Shown: piece after piece, positions 1 through 10,959 of the stretch
Position numbering within the stretch: position 1 is the first letter of the stretch
Layout: each line of letters begins with the position of its first letter
Assembly: GCF_001186125.1 (NCBI RefSeq)
Contig: NW_014040377.1
Location: 64,818 to 121,083, forward strand
DNA length: 56,266 nt
Direction of reading: 5' to 3'
From: Sphaeroforma arctica JP610
Taxonomy: Eukaryota > Opisthokonta > Ichthyosporea > Ichthyophonida
Position numbers and translations under genes: made by a program
Notes under the pieces: generated by a model
The model's input: only the letters and a program-made list of their open reading frames with translations
Databases searched by the model: none
Told to the model about the DNA's origin: nothing

Positions 1-10
1 TATAGTAGTN

Positions 11-36
11 TGTGTGTGTGTGTGTGTGTGTGTGTA

Positions 37-90
<54 letters not shown>
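11..90. repeat. (TG)n/(TA)n microsatellite
   Basis: Alternating TG then TA dinucleotides with one ambiguous base at position 10. It lies in the first intron of the V-ATPase subunit d gene, downstream of that gene's exon 1 on the minus strand. Confidence 0.95.
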
Positions 91-181
91 ATATACAACT
101 GAAATATTATTGTGCCTGTGATGCATATAATATGTTAACATAATAACAGAATGTACTTGTAATAGGCAGTTGGTAACTTAC

Positions 182-314
182 CGTCTAGTGTTTCACATTG
201 TACCAAATTCGCATAGTCAGCCTGCTTGAGGATTCCGGCTTTGAACCCCCGACAAAGTCCCTCAGGATATCCGTCATTTATGTTGAAGAAATGCTCGTTA
301 GTATGATAGACCAT
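182..314 (-). CDS. ATP6V0D: V-type ATPase V0 subunit d, exon 1 (gene continues off left edge)
   Basis: This is the N-terminal coding exon of subunit d, the peripheral central-stalk subunit that couples the V1 rotor to the V0 proton ring in acidifying organelle membranes. The ATG at 314-312 opens [20 protein letters not shown], followed by [12 protein letters not shown] and NLVQCETL. This aligns with the animal and fungal start ([36 protein letters not shown]). Exon 1 has 44 codons plus one base and ends at a strong GTAAGT donor (181-176). The remaining roughly 300 residues expected for the family lie left of the window. The gene is head-to-head with AHCY, about 1.36 kb away. A longer frame over the same bases (610-278) has no ATG and no family match and is a shadow. 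The identity is firm for a single exon because the conserved motif is long. Confidence 0.85.
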
Positions 315-1672
315 GATAGCAAGCCCTGATCAGGTACGATCTGATTGACTGATATACGCAGCTGTGTGATCTGCTTCGAGATAGGGAGATGTACTACCTG
401 TGCGCTTTTCTCGAGTATTTTCTCGTCATATGATATAGTGTATAAAATTGTTTGTGTATTGCAATTCTCGAAATCTTTGTTCCACCATCCGTGACTAGTT
501 TTACCCCCAAGAGATGCCATAAAAGGATGTTCTAATAATAATATAGTCTCGGAGTGTTTTCTGAACCAGGAGTCCAGGACTTGAGTCTCGGCAACTTGGG
601 ACTTGTCCACTAGAGTCGATAAATATTTTTTTTAATTGATTTCGAATTGGAATTTTCAAATTATACGTTAATACATCGCAGCAGTAGGGCTTTAGCGTAG
701 GCCGTAGGCTCTATTTTTATTGTTGCTTTCGCCCAGCTCTACCGACAACAGCAGTAAAATACGATAAAGCCTCCTGTAAAATACATATTGTGACATAGCT
801 GTTGTTGATCAACACGAGAAAACGTAAATTTCTTAATATTTTACAATTCATTTTATATGCAAACTTTCAGAAATCTACTGAAACCGTACTACTTTCATAG
901 TACTACGGTACATTTTCTCTCGCTACCCAATCGTAGGTACTTGCGATCTTTATCCCGTTTTACAATATAGAGAATCCCGATTCTATAATCTAAAAATAGT
1001 ACATATTCAGTTTTTATTTTCAACCAACGTCGAGAATGTTAAATTACTCCAATGAAAACATCCTGCTATTGAGAATTTGAGATACACTATGCTTTGTCTA
1101 TTTCATCATTCAACGGTCCGAATCTACACGAATCAAACCCTTGGTAAAAAGTTTATTTACCCCACGGGCCCATTGCCGGATTAAATACCTGTGATTTTAA
1201 ACTTCATTCCACGGGCATAAGGATTTCTTATAGGACCGCTGGTATCTGGACTGTCGGACGCCGGTGCCCTGTTTCATCTTTTTAGGGTCTTAACAACGAG
1301 AAACGTTGTCATGGCATTTATTATTAACCAGGACCACTATCTTGTGCAGTACGTTTTCTACTGCTTTTTTAGATTGGGTATGTATAGCAACTATTATTGC
1401 AATCTGATGGACAGTGAGAACCTGAAACTGTATTATAGTTTTTACGTAATGCTACATTTTCCCCGGCGATATTTTTAATGCGACACGTCTGGTTGTCGGC
1501 GTGCTCCATGCTACATTTTAGATGTCAAAATTAAACATCAAAAAAGTAGTAAAATTCACTTCATGCGCATAATTTTTGTACACGAAAGTCATGAACTTTA
1601 TAGTATATAAAACTTGCTCAGACACCACCTAGCTTTATTATCCGTATTAGCAGATAAACTCATATAGCAATC
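315..1672. promoter_or_regulatory. divergent intergenic region between V-ATPase d and AHCY
   Basis: The 1.36 kb between two head-to-head start codons contains no convincing coding exon. It must carry the 5' leaders and promoters of both genes. The only element I can point to is a TATA-like sequence, tatataaaa, at about 1604-1612, some 60-70 bases upstream of the AHCY ATG. No matching TATA element is obvious for the V-ATPase side. Confidence 0.5.
1603..1612 (+). promoter_or_regulatory. TATA-like box of AHCY
   Basis: The sequence gtatataaaa lies about 62 bases before the AHCY ATG at 1673, a workable distance for a TATA box with a short 5' leader. No experimental start site is known, so this is inference from position and sequence. 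Confidence 0.5.
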
Positions 1673-2968
1673 ATGACTGCACAGAATTACAAAGTAGCTG
1701 ACATCAAGCTTGCCGACTGGGGTCGTAAGGAGATCGAGATCGCCGAGAATGAGATGCCTGGTCTTATGTACCTACGCAAGACGTACGGACCCGAGCAGCC
1801 CCTAAAGGGAGCTCGCATCGCTGGATGTCTTCACATGACTATCCAGACCGCTGTGCTTATCGAGACTCTTACCGCTCTAGGAGCTGAGGTTATGTGGTCT
1901 TCATGCAACATCTTCTCCACTCAAGATCACGCCGCCGCTGCCATTGCCGCCACCGGTGTACCCGTTTTCGCCTGGAAGGGTGAGACCGATGAGGAGTACA
2001 TGTGGTGTGTTGACCAGACCATTGTTTTCCCCGACGGTCAGCCCCTTAACATGATATTGGATGATGGAGGTGACTTGACCAACCACGTACACGAGAAGTA
2101 CCCTCAGTACCTTGAGGGTATCAAGGGTGTGTCTGAGGAGACCACCACTGGTGTACACAACTTATATAAGATGTTCAAAACTGGAAAGCTAGCGATGCCC
2201 GCTATCAACGTAAACGATTGTGTTACCAAGTCCAAGTTCGATAACCTTTACGGTTGCCGCGAGTCACTTCTGGATGGTATTAAGCGTGCCACCGATGTTA
2301 TGATCGCCGGAAAGGTTGCCGTTGTTGCCGGATACGGTGATGTCGGTAAGGGATCTGCCGCGTCTCTAAGAAACATGGGGGCCCGTGTTATTATCACCGA
2401 GATTGACCCCATCAACGCTCTCCAGGCCGCAATGGAGGGTTATGAAGTAACCACCATGGACATCGCTTGCTCTGAGGGAAATATCTTTGTCACCACCACC
2501 GGCTGTGCCGATATCATCACATCTGAGCACTTCATGAAGATGCAAGAGGATGCTATCGTGTGCAACATCGGTCACTTCGATTGCGAGATCCAGACCGCTT
2601 GGTTGAATGTGAACGCCAAGAAGGACACCGTCAAGCCTCAGGTGGATCGCTACACACTTTCCAACGGAACTCACATCATCCTTCTCGCTGAGGGACGTCT
2701 AGTAAACTTGGGATGCGCCACCGGTCACCCCAGTTTCGTTATGTCCAACTCCTTCTGCTGTCAGGTTCTGGCTCAGATTGAGCTTTGGAAGCACACCAGC
2801 AAGTACGAGCTTGGTGTACACATGCTGCCCAAGCAGTTGGACGAGCTTGTCGCCAAGGCCCACTTGGAGAAGCTTAACATCAAGTTAACTACCCTTACCG
2901 CCAAGCAGGCTGACTACCTTGGCCTTCCCACCGAAGGACCTTACAAGCCCGATCACTACAGATACTAA
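1673..2968 (+). CDS. AHCY: S-adenosylhomocysteine hydrolase (adenosylhomocysteinase)
   Basis: The enzyme hydrolyses S-adenosylhomocysteine to homocysteine and adenosine, which relieves product inhibition of methyltransferases; it is a cytosolic NAD-dependent homotetramer. The 431-residue uninterrupted frame matches the family length (human 432). Visible landmarks are LHMT with the substrate His near residue 54, the [14 protein letters not shown] stretch, the NAD-binding GYGDVGKG (residues 220-227), NIGHFD, and the conserved C-terminus KPDHYRY that closes over a neighbouring subunit's cofactor. The start is the first ATG, about 60 bases after a TATA-like box. It has no introns, whereas every other fully visible confident host gene here has three or more exons. 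Codon use is strongly biased to GCC, AAG, GAG, ACC and CTT, which suggests high expression. It lacks the roughly 40-residue insert of plant and many bacterial enzymes, so it is the animal/fungal type. Confidence 0.98.
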   Translation: MTAQNYKVADIKLADWGRKEIEIAENEMPGLMYLRKTYGPEQPLKGARIAGCLHMTIQTAVLIETLTALGAEVMWSSCNIFSTQDHAAAAIAATGVPVFAWKGETDEEYMWCVDQTIVFPDGQPLNMILDDGGDLTNHVHEKYPQYLEGIKGVSEETTTGVHNLYKMFKTGKLAMPAINVNDCVTKSKFDNLYGCRESLLDGIKRATDVMIAGKVAVVAGYGDVGKGSAASLRNMGARVIITEIDPINALQAAMEGYEVTTMDIACSEGNIFVTTTGCADIITSEHFMKMQEDAIVCNIGHFDCEIQTAWLNVNAKKDTVKPQVDRYTLSNGTHIILLAEGRLVNLGCATGHPSFVMSNSFCCQVLAQIELWKHTSKYELGVHMLPKQLDELVAKAHLEKLNIKLTTLTAKQADYLGLPTEGPYKPDHYRY

Positions 2969-3956
2969 GTTATCTCTCTTGCGTATGCACTGTTGTGTTT
3001 CCAGTCATACGGTGTTGGACACTCTCAACCGCCGCTGGTCTAGTTGTGTGATGGACAACCAACACTGATGAAATTATGAATGCAGGATAACACATGAAGA
3101 AAAGGTTATCTGCCAGATATGAATGAATAATATTAAGGTTAGCTTATCAGAGAGAAAAGTATTAAAAGCAAGAAATACTCTCACCCAAAGGCGCACCGCA
3201 TTTATTATCAGCCCCCATATTACTGGAAACTCGGCTATACTCCAGCATATGCGCTCATCTGCTGTATGTTGAAATGGATTGAATAATATACAGTCCGGAT
3301 ATTTAGCAGGCTGACGAATGTTACGGTAAGTTCTCATCAGTACGCGTCACGCAAGCTAGTTGAATGGCCACACATGTGAACGTTCGTAGTCCTAACTCGT
3401 AAAGTATAGTTTTCGTTTGTATCGCGAATTTCATTTTGAAATGTTCCTCGCTTTGCTTATCGCGCTCGCTCGTGTAGATATTTGTATACTGTTCGCATCG
3501 GCTTACGACTCCCGGTCTATTTTATCCGTGTGACCCCAACTACAAAGGATGTTTCACATGTGTTGAATGTTGAATTGTTACTTAAAGATTGTATAGCCTC
3601 TTGAATTAATAGGCTACGAGCAAGCAATACACCAAAATTGCTTACCAAGCCAGTTTTCGCGTGCTATATGTTCATTTATCTGTTTCCAAACCGACTTTGT
3701 TCCAAAAATATTGCTTCAGAGAGAATAATTGTGTAATCAAAACGCGCATTTTATCAGCGCTGACTGCATGTCCAACGAATACCTATATGCTAAAGTGAAT
3801 GGTGAGATCAACGTTTGATCGAGTCTACACTTTACTAAACTTGTACTATTATTGAAGACATGTATACCCTACTGGATTACGAAATCAGTCACAGCGCTTT
3901 GACATGTTATAGATGGCTTGCTTATAAATTGTATTCAGGCTGCAAGTCGATAGTTA
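2969..3956. other. convergent intergenic region AHCY / COX11
   Basis: The region holds the 3' ends of two genes transcribed towards each other. I see no exon with family similarity. The minus-strand frame at 3337-3074 has no recognisable motif and no splice context. Confidence 0.5.
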
Positions 3957-6007
3957 CTAGCTGGTAGAGACTGTGACTGGAACTGCTGGTAATCCTTTCG
4001 TAGCGTGTGCAGGTATCGCCACCGGACCCTGTTGCTCCGATGACCACTTCTCATAATCGAAATTCTTACTCTCAAAGAACGTGTAAGATAGTGTGATCGT
4101 ATTCACTTTCGCCATGAAAGGGTCGTCGGCGAACTCAGGGTCAATGTAGAAGAACACGGGCATATCAACCTGCAAGTAAATAGATTGGTGGCGCAGAGTG
4201 GTTAGTAATACAGGCCAGTGTAACAGCAAGTTCATTGTTTCAAGTGATTTAATATACTAACAACTGATGATACATATATCACTGACTACTAAAACGTCAC
4301 CATCGAAGACAATATTGATTTCTCGGAGCGCAACCAAATATAGGACCACAGTTGCTTCCCGTAACAGGTTGCTTACTATTTTCTGCAGCATGAAGAGAAA
4401 ATTTGTCAGGACCTTAAGAAGTCACAGCATACCATAGAATACATAGACAAACCTGTTCGTCCGGATTGAGCCGCTGTTCCTCAAAACAGAAACATTGTAT
4501 CTTGTTGAAGTATTGGCCGGCCTCGAAGGGTATCACATTATACGTGCTAATTCCTAAAAGGGAATAAATGATTAGTTAGTATTATGATTTGAGAAAACAG
4601 ACACTTCCTGCTTTGTGTAATTAAAGTAGATGCAGACAAATAGAAACATTCATGCCAAGCCAAAAGACTTCCTGCTGTTCACACATTAATCAAATAGACC
4701 ATTTGGTAAACGGATCAAAGTCATGTTTGCGTCAAAATTACCTGATATGGGCTTGTCGGTTGGATTCGTTGCTGTATAAAACGCAAGCACAGACTCGCCC
4801 GGGATGACAGTTACCTCCTTTTGTTGGGGTCTGATAACAATTCATTCCATACAGTGCAGAAAGAAAATCTGGGTTAAACGTAGGTGTGAATGTCATGGCA
4901 CAGTATAGTGGGTCGACCACGTGTTGAACAGCTTGCTGATATCGTGGGCACTCGGAAGCATTTTGAATTAACAGTTTTTGACACGCCGATGAAGCACCAG
5001 TGCATAAGAATGTGGGCTGCTTACGTCCAATTCAAACCAACAACCATGAGAAGCTAAACTTTCAAATCTCGGTGGCTTGATGTAGGGCCGCAGGCAGCGA
5101 CAAATTGGCACAGGACAAGCAAGACTCGCAACAAAAATTATGTTAATGTTTTCTGCCAGTCATATTTACCATAAGAATAGAAAGCGCGCATGAATACTAC
5201 AATTTCACCCGTATGTCAAATGTCTGTATAAAATACAAGACATACTTGAACGCCCATTGCATATTATTACTGGTATCGGCATTGAAGCGTATCCTGATGG
5301 GCCTATCCATGTGCTTCACCATAAGCGTCATGTCGGTGTCCTGCTCGAAACATAGTTTCGCGGAAATCAGAGAAGAAAGCGCAATGAGACTTGTAACCAC
5401 TCTAACAGCTTACTCGAACGAAAGAATACGAAGCGTCAGACAAATACCAGTTTAGGTTGTGTGTATTAGAACTAGCCGATTTCGTGAATCTCACCTTAGA
5501 TTCCTGAATTGTCCCTCCATATCCGGTGGCCTGGCAAAAAGCTCTATAAAGCGGAACCGCCGCATACGAAGCGGCCAAGAAAATGACGGCAATAGAGGCC
5601 GCATAGTAACCACTGGCAGTATTTTGATTGAAGCCTCGATTCCTGTGACAAAAGAGTCGAGGACATTGAGAAAGTGGTTGACCCTCGTATACATTTTAAA
5701 TCTATAAATCGCTCTCAAATAGCTTCATGTATTCAACAACAAATCTAAAACACCAAATATACAGAATATGCAACGAGTAGTGGCGATTGACAACAGAGAG
5801 CGACTGTGAATCAACCATATGGCTACAATAAATGCGAGGTATCAAAAAAGAACGGATTTGCATACATGTATGGGTATATTGTATACTTGCAAATTCAAAC
5901 ATATACACATATATGTACACATGAATATATAAATATACCTTACAAATATATATATAAATCTACCAATGCAATAACATACATACTATCGCATATGTTATAT
6001 ATGTATG

Positions 6008-6043
<36 letters not shown>

Positions 6044-6158
6044 ACACACACATACACACACACACACACACGCACACACACGCACACACATATATACATA
6101 CATACACGCGCGCACACACACACACGCACACACGCCCACGCACACACCCACACACACC

Positions 6159-6206
<48 letters not shown>

Positions 6207-6207
6207 C

Positions 6208-6242
<35 letters not shown>

Positions 6243-6246
6243 CATA

Positions 6247-6300
<54 letters not shown>

Positions 6301-7183
6301 CATATCATATTTAAACCGATACACGTGTATTGAAAATTCATTTGCGAACGTGGCGATATGGCATGAAATCGTTTATGAAACTGCGCCGCTTACATAATTC
6401 ATGGTACACACAACCCTTTAAATGTGAAATATACATTCGAGAACGGGGTGAACGTAATCCTGAGAGCTGAACGCGTATGCAACTGCAATAAAGTATATAT
6501 ATTTAATGCAGACACAAATCGTCAAACTAAACTATACAATAAAAATCATGCGCTACAGGAATATTGTACCAGATACGAGAAAGTTGTGGCACTAATAAGT
6601 TTAAAAAATCAAGAAGCACACAGATCTGCTATAGAAATACCAAAAGGAAAGGCTGAATGTTGTTCGAATCTATACACGTAGGCAAATAAATATTCATAGC
6701 CGAGGAACCCTAGACACACATTAAAAAAATTAAGTAATGATAGAATCGTGCGTATATAAACTTGACAAACTATTTATACAAGCTAGATCTAAATTATACA
6801 TATAGAAATGTATGAACAAGATTATACTTATTGTGATAGACAAAAAACCTACAAGCAAAAGTACAGCAGACAAAACACACATATACTTCATCATTCATGC
6901 AAGAACGCGGGGACACCACAACTGAAAACGGCAATACGTACTGATTGTAATATCGTTTCTGATCACTAACATGTGTCCTTAAGCCCGATCTCGACACATG
7001 TCGCGTGTTGTATATCAATTGTGTGAAGTATTTTCTGTACTGTATTATCTGCAGCTGCGGAGTTGGTGTGCCCGGAATCGACGGTGCTGTACAAGTTATT
7101 GGACGTGGTTGTGTTCTGTGGAGATTCAAGTACATCCTCCTGCCTGTTGAGTTTAGAAACTGTGATCTAAACATGGTGACCAT
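3957..7183 (-). CDS. COX11: cytochrome c oxidase copper chaperone COX11, six exons
   Basis: COX11 is an inner-membrane mitochondrial protein that delivers copper to the CuB site of cytochrome oxidase subunit 1. The exon model on the minus strand is 7183-6942, 5642-5495, 5340-5246, 4830-4742, 4553-4453 and 4169-3957; all junctions are GT-AG and the phase is kept throughout, giving about 295 residues (human 276). Exon 1 codes an Arg-rich, acid-poor presequence typical of matrix targeting. Exon 2 carries the transmembrane segment (about residues 94-112) and the conserved [10 protein letters not shown] with Cys117. Later exons give [22 protein letters not shown], the copper ligands CFCF at 212-215, and [13 protein letters not shown]. 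Exon 1 has no family motif of its own. It was chosen for composition and because its donor restores the exact phase, so the first ATG (7183, or 7174 for a protein three residues shorter) is less certain than the rest. Confidence 0.92.
5996..6310. repeat. compound (TA)n/(CA)n microsatellite in COX11 intron 1
   Basis: About 300 bases of TA and CA dinucleotides with short CG interruptions lie inside the 1.3 kb first intron of COX11. Long apparent reading frames of alternating His-Thr or Tyr-Ile here, in several frames on both strands, are artefacts of the repeat. Confidence 0.95.
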
Positions 7184-9318
7184 TTATGTGGCAACCGTAT
7201 ACTACAATTGCAAGCATTATTTGAATATAAATTACTGATCCTCTACTATTTAGATATTGTTTGTTTCGCAAAAATGTGCACAACAATTTTATTACAAGAG
7301 TCGTCAACAAGAAGAGAGAAGAGTGAGTGACTAACAGTCTGACAGTCGACAGAACGAGAGCTTTTCTCGCTCAACTGATGTTTTTTGTTTGTCTGTTTCT
7401 TTTTTCTGTTTCTTTTTTCTAAACAAACCCAATTTGTGTTTTGGCCTTTGGGTTTTTCCACAGGACCATAGCCGTCCATAGGCCATAGCCATATTGCAAT
7501 CTTGCTTCATCATACATACATAGAAGGTTTAATAGGCTATTATAAATACAGTGTTCACAAGGTTCAGGGAGTCCATAACGACTTATGATTACGCTAAGTG
7601 TTTACTTTTGTTTGGAATATTTCATATATCTGATTGTTTTCATAGTTGGTTCCCTGGCTGCGCGTTTATGTCTTAACGTTGAAATATGAAAACTTTATAC
7701 AGCTACGTTCTGACGTTCAACGTATACACTGATACTATCATATATACATAACCGCATAACGTATTGAGTGACGTTTGCCGGCGGTGGCCGATGATTGAGT
7801 GAGTGAGTAGAGACTTGAGTCTGTCACCGTGAGATTGCAATAAATGTATGACTGTCACTCCCGCCGTCCTATTTGGGATATACTGCTTACAAATCCTGTA
7901 GAGGTCAACACGCTCAATGAACCAGCTTACTAACAACTTCGGTTTAGGAATTGTGCCTCCGATTTTACTAATTAAATGCTCGGAGTCACCTGTATATTCC
8001 TCTTATACCCTTACTATCCTAATGCCGGATAGTCTGTCCGATCAGATCTTTCTCGTCCTTGTTGCCCATCTCCTTGTCTGGGCACTCCTCCTATGCCTCT
8101 TGGCGAGGCACGGCCAACTGGCAACTATATAGGGCTAGAGTGTTGACAATACAATATCCATGATCCATCCCTTTCCCCTTGTGGCATGAAGCCACCTCTA
8201 CTTCACTCATGGCTTTGCCATTCCTTAGTAGTTGAGTGAGTACCATCGTATCTCATATACCAGTAATACCAGGTAAAGGAATCACACTGCTGTCAACTGA
8301 GGTGCTGTGTGTATACTTATCTTTTATTCATTAACGGCCAGATGGTACCTTTAACATGTACCGAACTCTTATTTGTGTGACGTGTCGGTCACTATCTAGT
8401 GAATACTGAGTAGAGTGTAGAATGTAGAGTGTAGTCTGTAGAATGTAGAAGTGTAGACTGTAGAGTGTAGTCTGTAGAGTGTAGTCTGTAGAGTGTAGTC
8501 TGTAGAGTGTAGTCTGTAGAGTGTAGGAAGTGTAGACTGTAGAGTATAGTCTGTAGAGTATAGTCTGTAGACTGTATGGTAGAGTTGTAAATAGACGCTC
8601 TCTCTCTCTCTCTCTCTCTCTCCAGAGATATCCTCAGCTGAGTCAGTAGGGTCTAAACTCTAAGGCCTCTAAGCGCCCAACTACAATCGTCAATCTGATT
8701 CCTGAATCCCTGATAATCCATTAATTGTCCTGAATCCCGATCCGGACAATCCCAGCGTTATTCCAAACAATTCCATGAAAACGGATCGCGATGGGCCTTA
8801 ATTGCGGCAGAACAAAGCAAGGTGCATAGTCCGTGTGAGCAAAGCTATGGCATTTTTAACACGAAAACTAATATTCATTGGGGATATTTGTTTACTTTTG
8901 TCAATAAATTCACCGAAATTTCTTTACGTTCTATTATTGGCTATGCCGATCGTCGGAGAGGCGGGAGTCTGGGGGAGCCCACTCAGAACTCAGAGCCAGA
9001 GAGCCTGAGAGGAAAAGAAATCATAAGGTGCAATGTCAATGTGAGTCTTTGACTGCAAGAGGCCAAGAGTTAGAGTCAAGACTCCAAAGTCCAAGGCCCA
9101 AGGCCCAAGCCTCCACAAGAAGAGGCTTCAAGCGGCAAGCTCTATAAAAACAGTAAACTGTTACAGTGTTCAAACTGGCAAGCTATATATGGCATACATA
9201 TGTAAGTTTGGCGTTTGCCTCATGCCTACCGTCGTTTAAAAAAATTATCTATATATACTGTGTACTAGCCTGAAATTGCACTCATTAAGTGTTATAAATT
9301 CGTTAAATATAATACATT
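7184..9318. other. intergenic region upstream of COX11
   Basis: About 2.1 kb without a supported gene. It contains a T-rich tract (7381-7420), a 14-base minisatellite (8405-8585), a short (CT)n run (about 8597-8622) and a GA-rich stretch (8950-9120). A TATA-like ctataaaaa at about 9141 may serve the gene that starts at 9319. Confidence 0.5.
8405..8585. repeat. minisatellite, unit about 14 bases (gagtgtagtctgta)
   Basis: Ten or more imperfect copies of gagtgtagtctgta, with variants reading gagtatagtctgta and gtgtagactgta, run head to tail. A (CT)n tract follows shortly after. Confidence 0.9.
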
Positions 9319-10121
9319 ATGTCAGTACAAGAAGACGCTAGCAGTGTGTCAAAGGCGCAGGCTGAACTGGCCATGCTCGATAATCCTTGGATCTCGAAAA
9401 AGCCCGAGAGGAAAGAAGCGGGTTTCATGGTCTGGGCACCCTATGTGTACGCCCCCCTGCTGCCTATAATAAGAATTTCTGTAAGTGACTGCAAAATTGG
9501 TGGGTGTACTTTAATCACTGTGCAAGATGTAACTCGCTCACTGTGCACAACGATATGCATCGATTCTAGCCTCTTGGCGGGATAGATTTTCGACCTCTTT
9601 TGTTTGTTGCGCACGTCGGATGCATGCCTATGATGTAGTGTTGTCAGTATGTTGTCTGTGTGCTCAATTATGTTGGAAAGCACTTATAGGCTAATTATTA
9701 AAAGTATATTCATTGGCAACGTTAACAATCTACTGTGTAAACTGCTGTTATATTTGGGAAGGAAGGACTTTTACTAGACAGCTACGTGTTATGGTAAATT
9801 TTCGTTGCAAGTGTTTTTTGAACCCGGTGGACAATTTTTATGTCGAAATCTTGAAATAGAGGGTACGGTAGAGGTTTTTTCCGGTCGCAGCATAGAAATG
9901 ATTAATACAGGTTTAGCAATACCTGGATAAAAATCTGGTATTTATATATTTTCGACCAGAATATTTAAACTAAATTTATTATTTCCAACTCGCATCCTTT
10001 TGTTACACAGCTCGCCAAACAGCCTGTCCTTAGAGATCGTTTGTTTTTTGGTACCTTGGGTTTGGCGTTTGTCCATGGCGTCTATTTCTGCAAGAGTTGG
10101 GGCTACGAAAAAGAACAGTAA
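9319..10121 (+). CDS. small two-exon membrane protein, possibly NDUFC2-like
   Basis: Exon 1 is 9319-9480, ending at a GTAAGT donor. Exon 2 is 10011-10121, after a TTGTTACACAG acceptor. The junction is in phase and gives 90 residues. The N-terminal half is polar (MSVQEDASSVSKAQAELAML), then DNPWISKKPERKEAG, then two hydrophobic segments around residues 38-55 and 65-80 separated by AKQPVLRDR, and a polar tail KSWGYEKEQ. Two short membrane spans joined by an Arg/Pro-containing loop recall the complex I accessory subunit NDUFC2 (B14.5b). That likeness is weak and based on layout, so no symbol is given. The start is the first ATG in frame. The gene lies about 840 bases upstream of ASNSD1 on the same strand. 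Its reality is well supported by the splice sites and composition; its function is not. Confidence 0.65.
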
Positions 10122-10959
10122 AGCGCAGTTTTCGCTGTGCGAGCATACTGCAAACAGACAATGAAATCCGAAAAATGCTATCGGAGCAATACAAAAACAG
10201 AGATGGAGACGGGAATTGTGAAGAGTAACTTACCTGTAGTACCGTCTGCGTTAACATTTCCTACTTTGAGAGGCCCCCATAAGCTTTTCTTCACTCTGTG
10301 TATAGCTTGAGTTACACAGATGGAGGAGTCCTCTCTATGGCATTTATAATAAATCTTCACATGTACAACGGGGTTATCCGAAACTATTTATACCTACGGC
10401 TGCTAAACAGACTCAATATCGCATGAAAGTTACAAATGTTGATAACTTTTACTATACTCGTGCTTGCTAGAGTTGAGGCGCTTGAACCGACTTGAGCGAC
10501 AAGTCGACAACCATTTTATCTCAAAATGACTATACTGTTTAGTCACGAAAGCGGGATAGTCATAGCCTTGTTTTATATGGAATTTTAGCTATAGAATAAT
10601 CTTTAAAACCGATGAAATGCTCGCGTTAAAACTCTGTAGTCTGCAGTTCCTACAGTACACCCTCCTATCAAAGATACTGCTGCGGTGAGCAGGCAACAGC
10701 AGTGAGCAGAGCGGCATGACCCATGAGGTATTTTTTTGCGCGCCAAATGTTTATCCTCTATAGTAATCACACCGAAGCACACCCTAAAGTACCTTATTCC
10801 TGAAATTTGCGTATGTACATATTTTTTTAATATTTTTCCAAGATATATGGTGATGGTGATCACAATACTAAGAGACTCGTCACGTAGATAGATAAATCCC
10901 AACACTTTTGTTGACAGGGCTGGCTTGTAACAGTATCGCCAACAAGTACTGTGAGGATT
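10122..10959. other. intergenic region upstream of ASNSD1
   Basis: No plus-strand exon is recognised. On the minus strand an open stretch from about 10396 ends at a consensus GTAAGT donor just below 10234 and is treated under findings. The leader and promoter of ASNSD1 must lie here, but I see no clear TATA element. Confidence 0.4.

Noticed and set aside
278-610. 110-codon minus-strand frame overlapping the V-ATPase d start
   Set aside because: It has no ATG and no family match, and the V-ATPase frame over the same bases is clearly the conserved one.
5806-6333. Long His/Thr/Tyr/Ile-rich frames
   Set aside because: They are translations of CA and TA dinucleotide repeats inside the COX11 intron.
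6424-6681. 85-codon plus-strand frame inside COX11 intron 1
   Set aside because: No ATG at its 5' end, no splice context and no motif; probably chance.
10122-10959. Upstream ORF coding a prefoldin-like subunit, as on human ASNSD1 mRNA
   Set aside because: I looked for the ASDURF-type helical protein upstream of ASNSD1 and saw no matching plus-strand frame.
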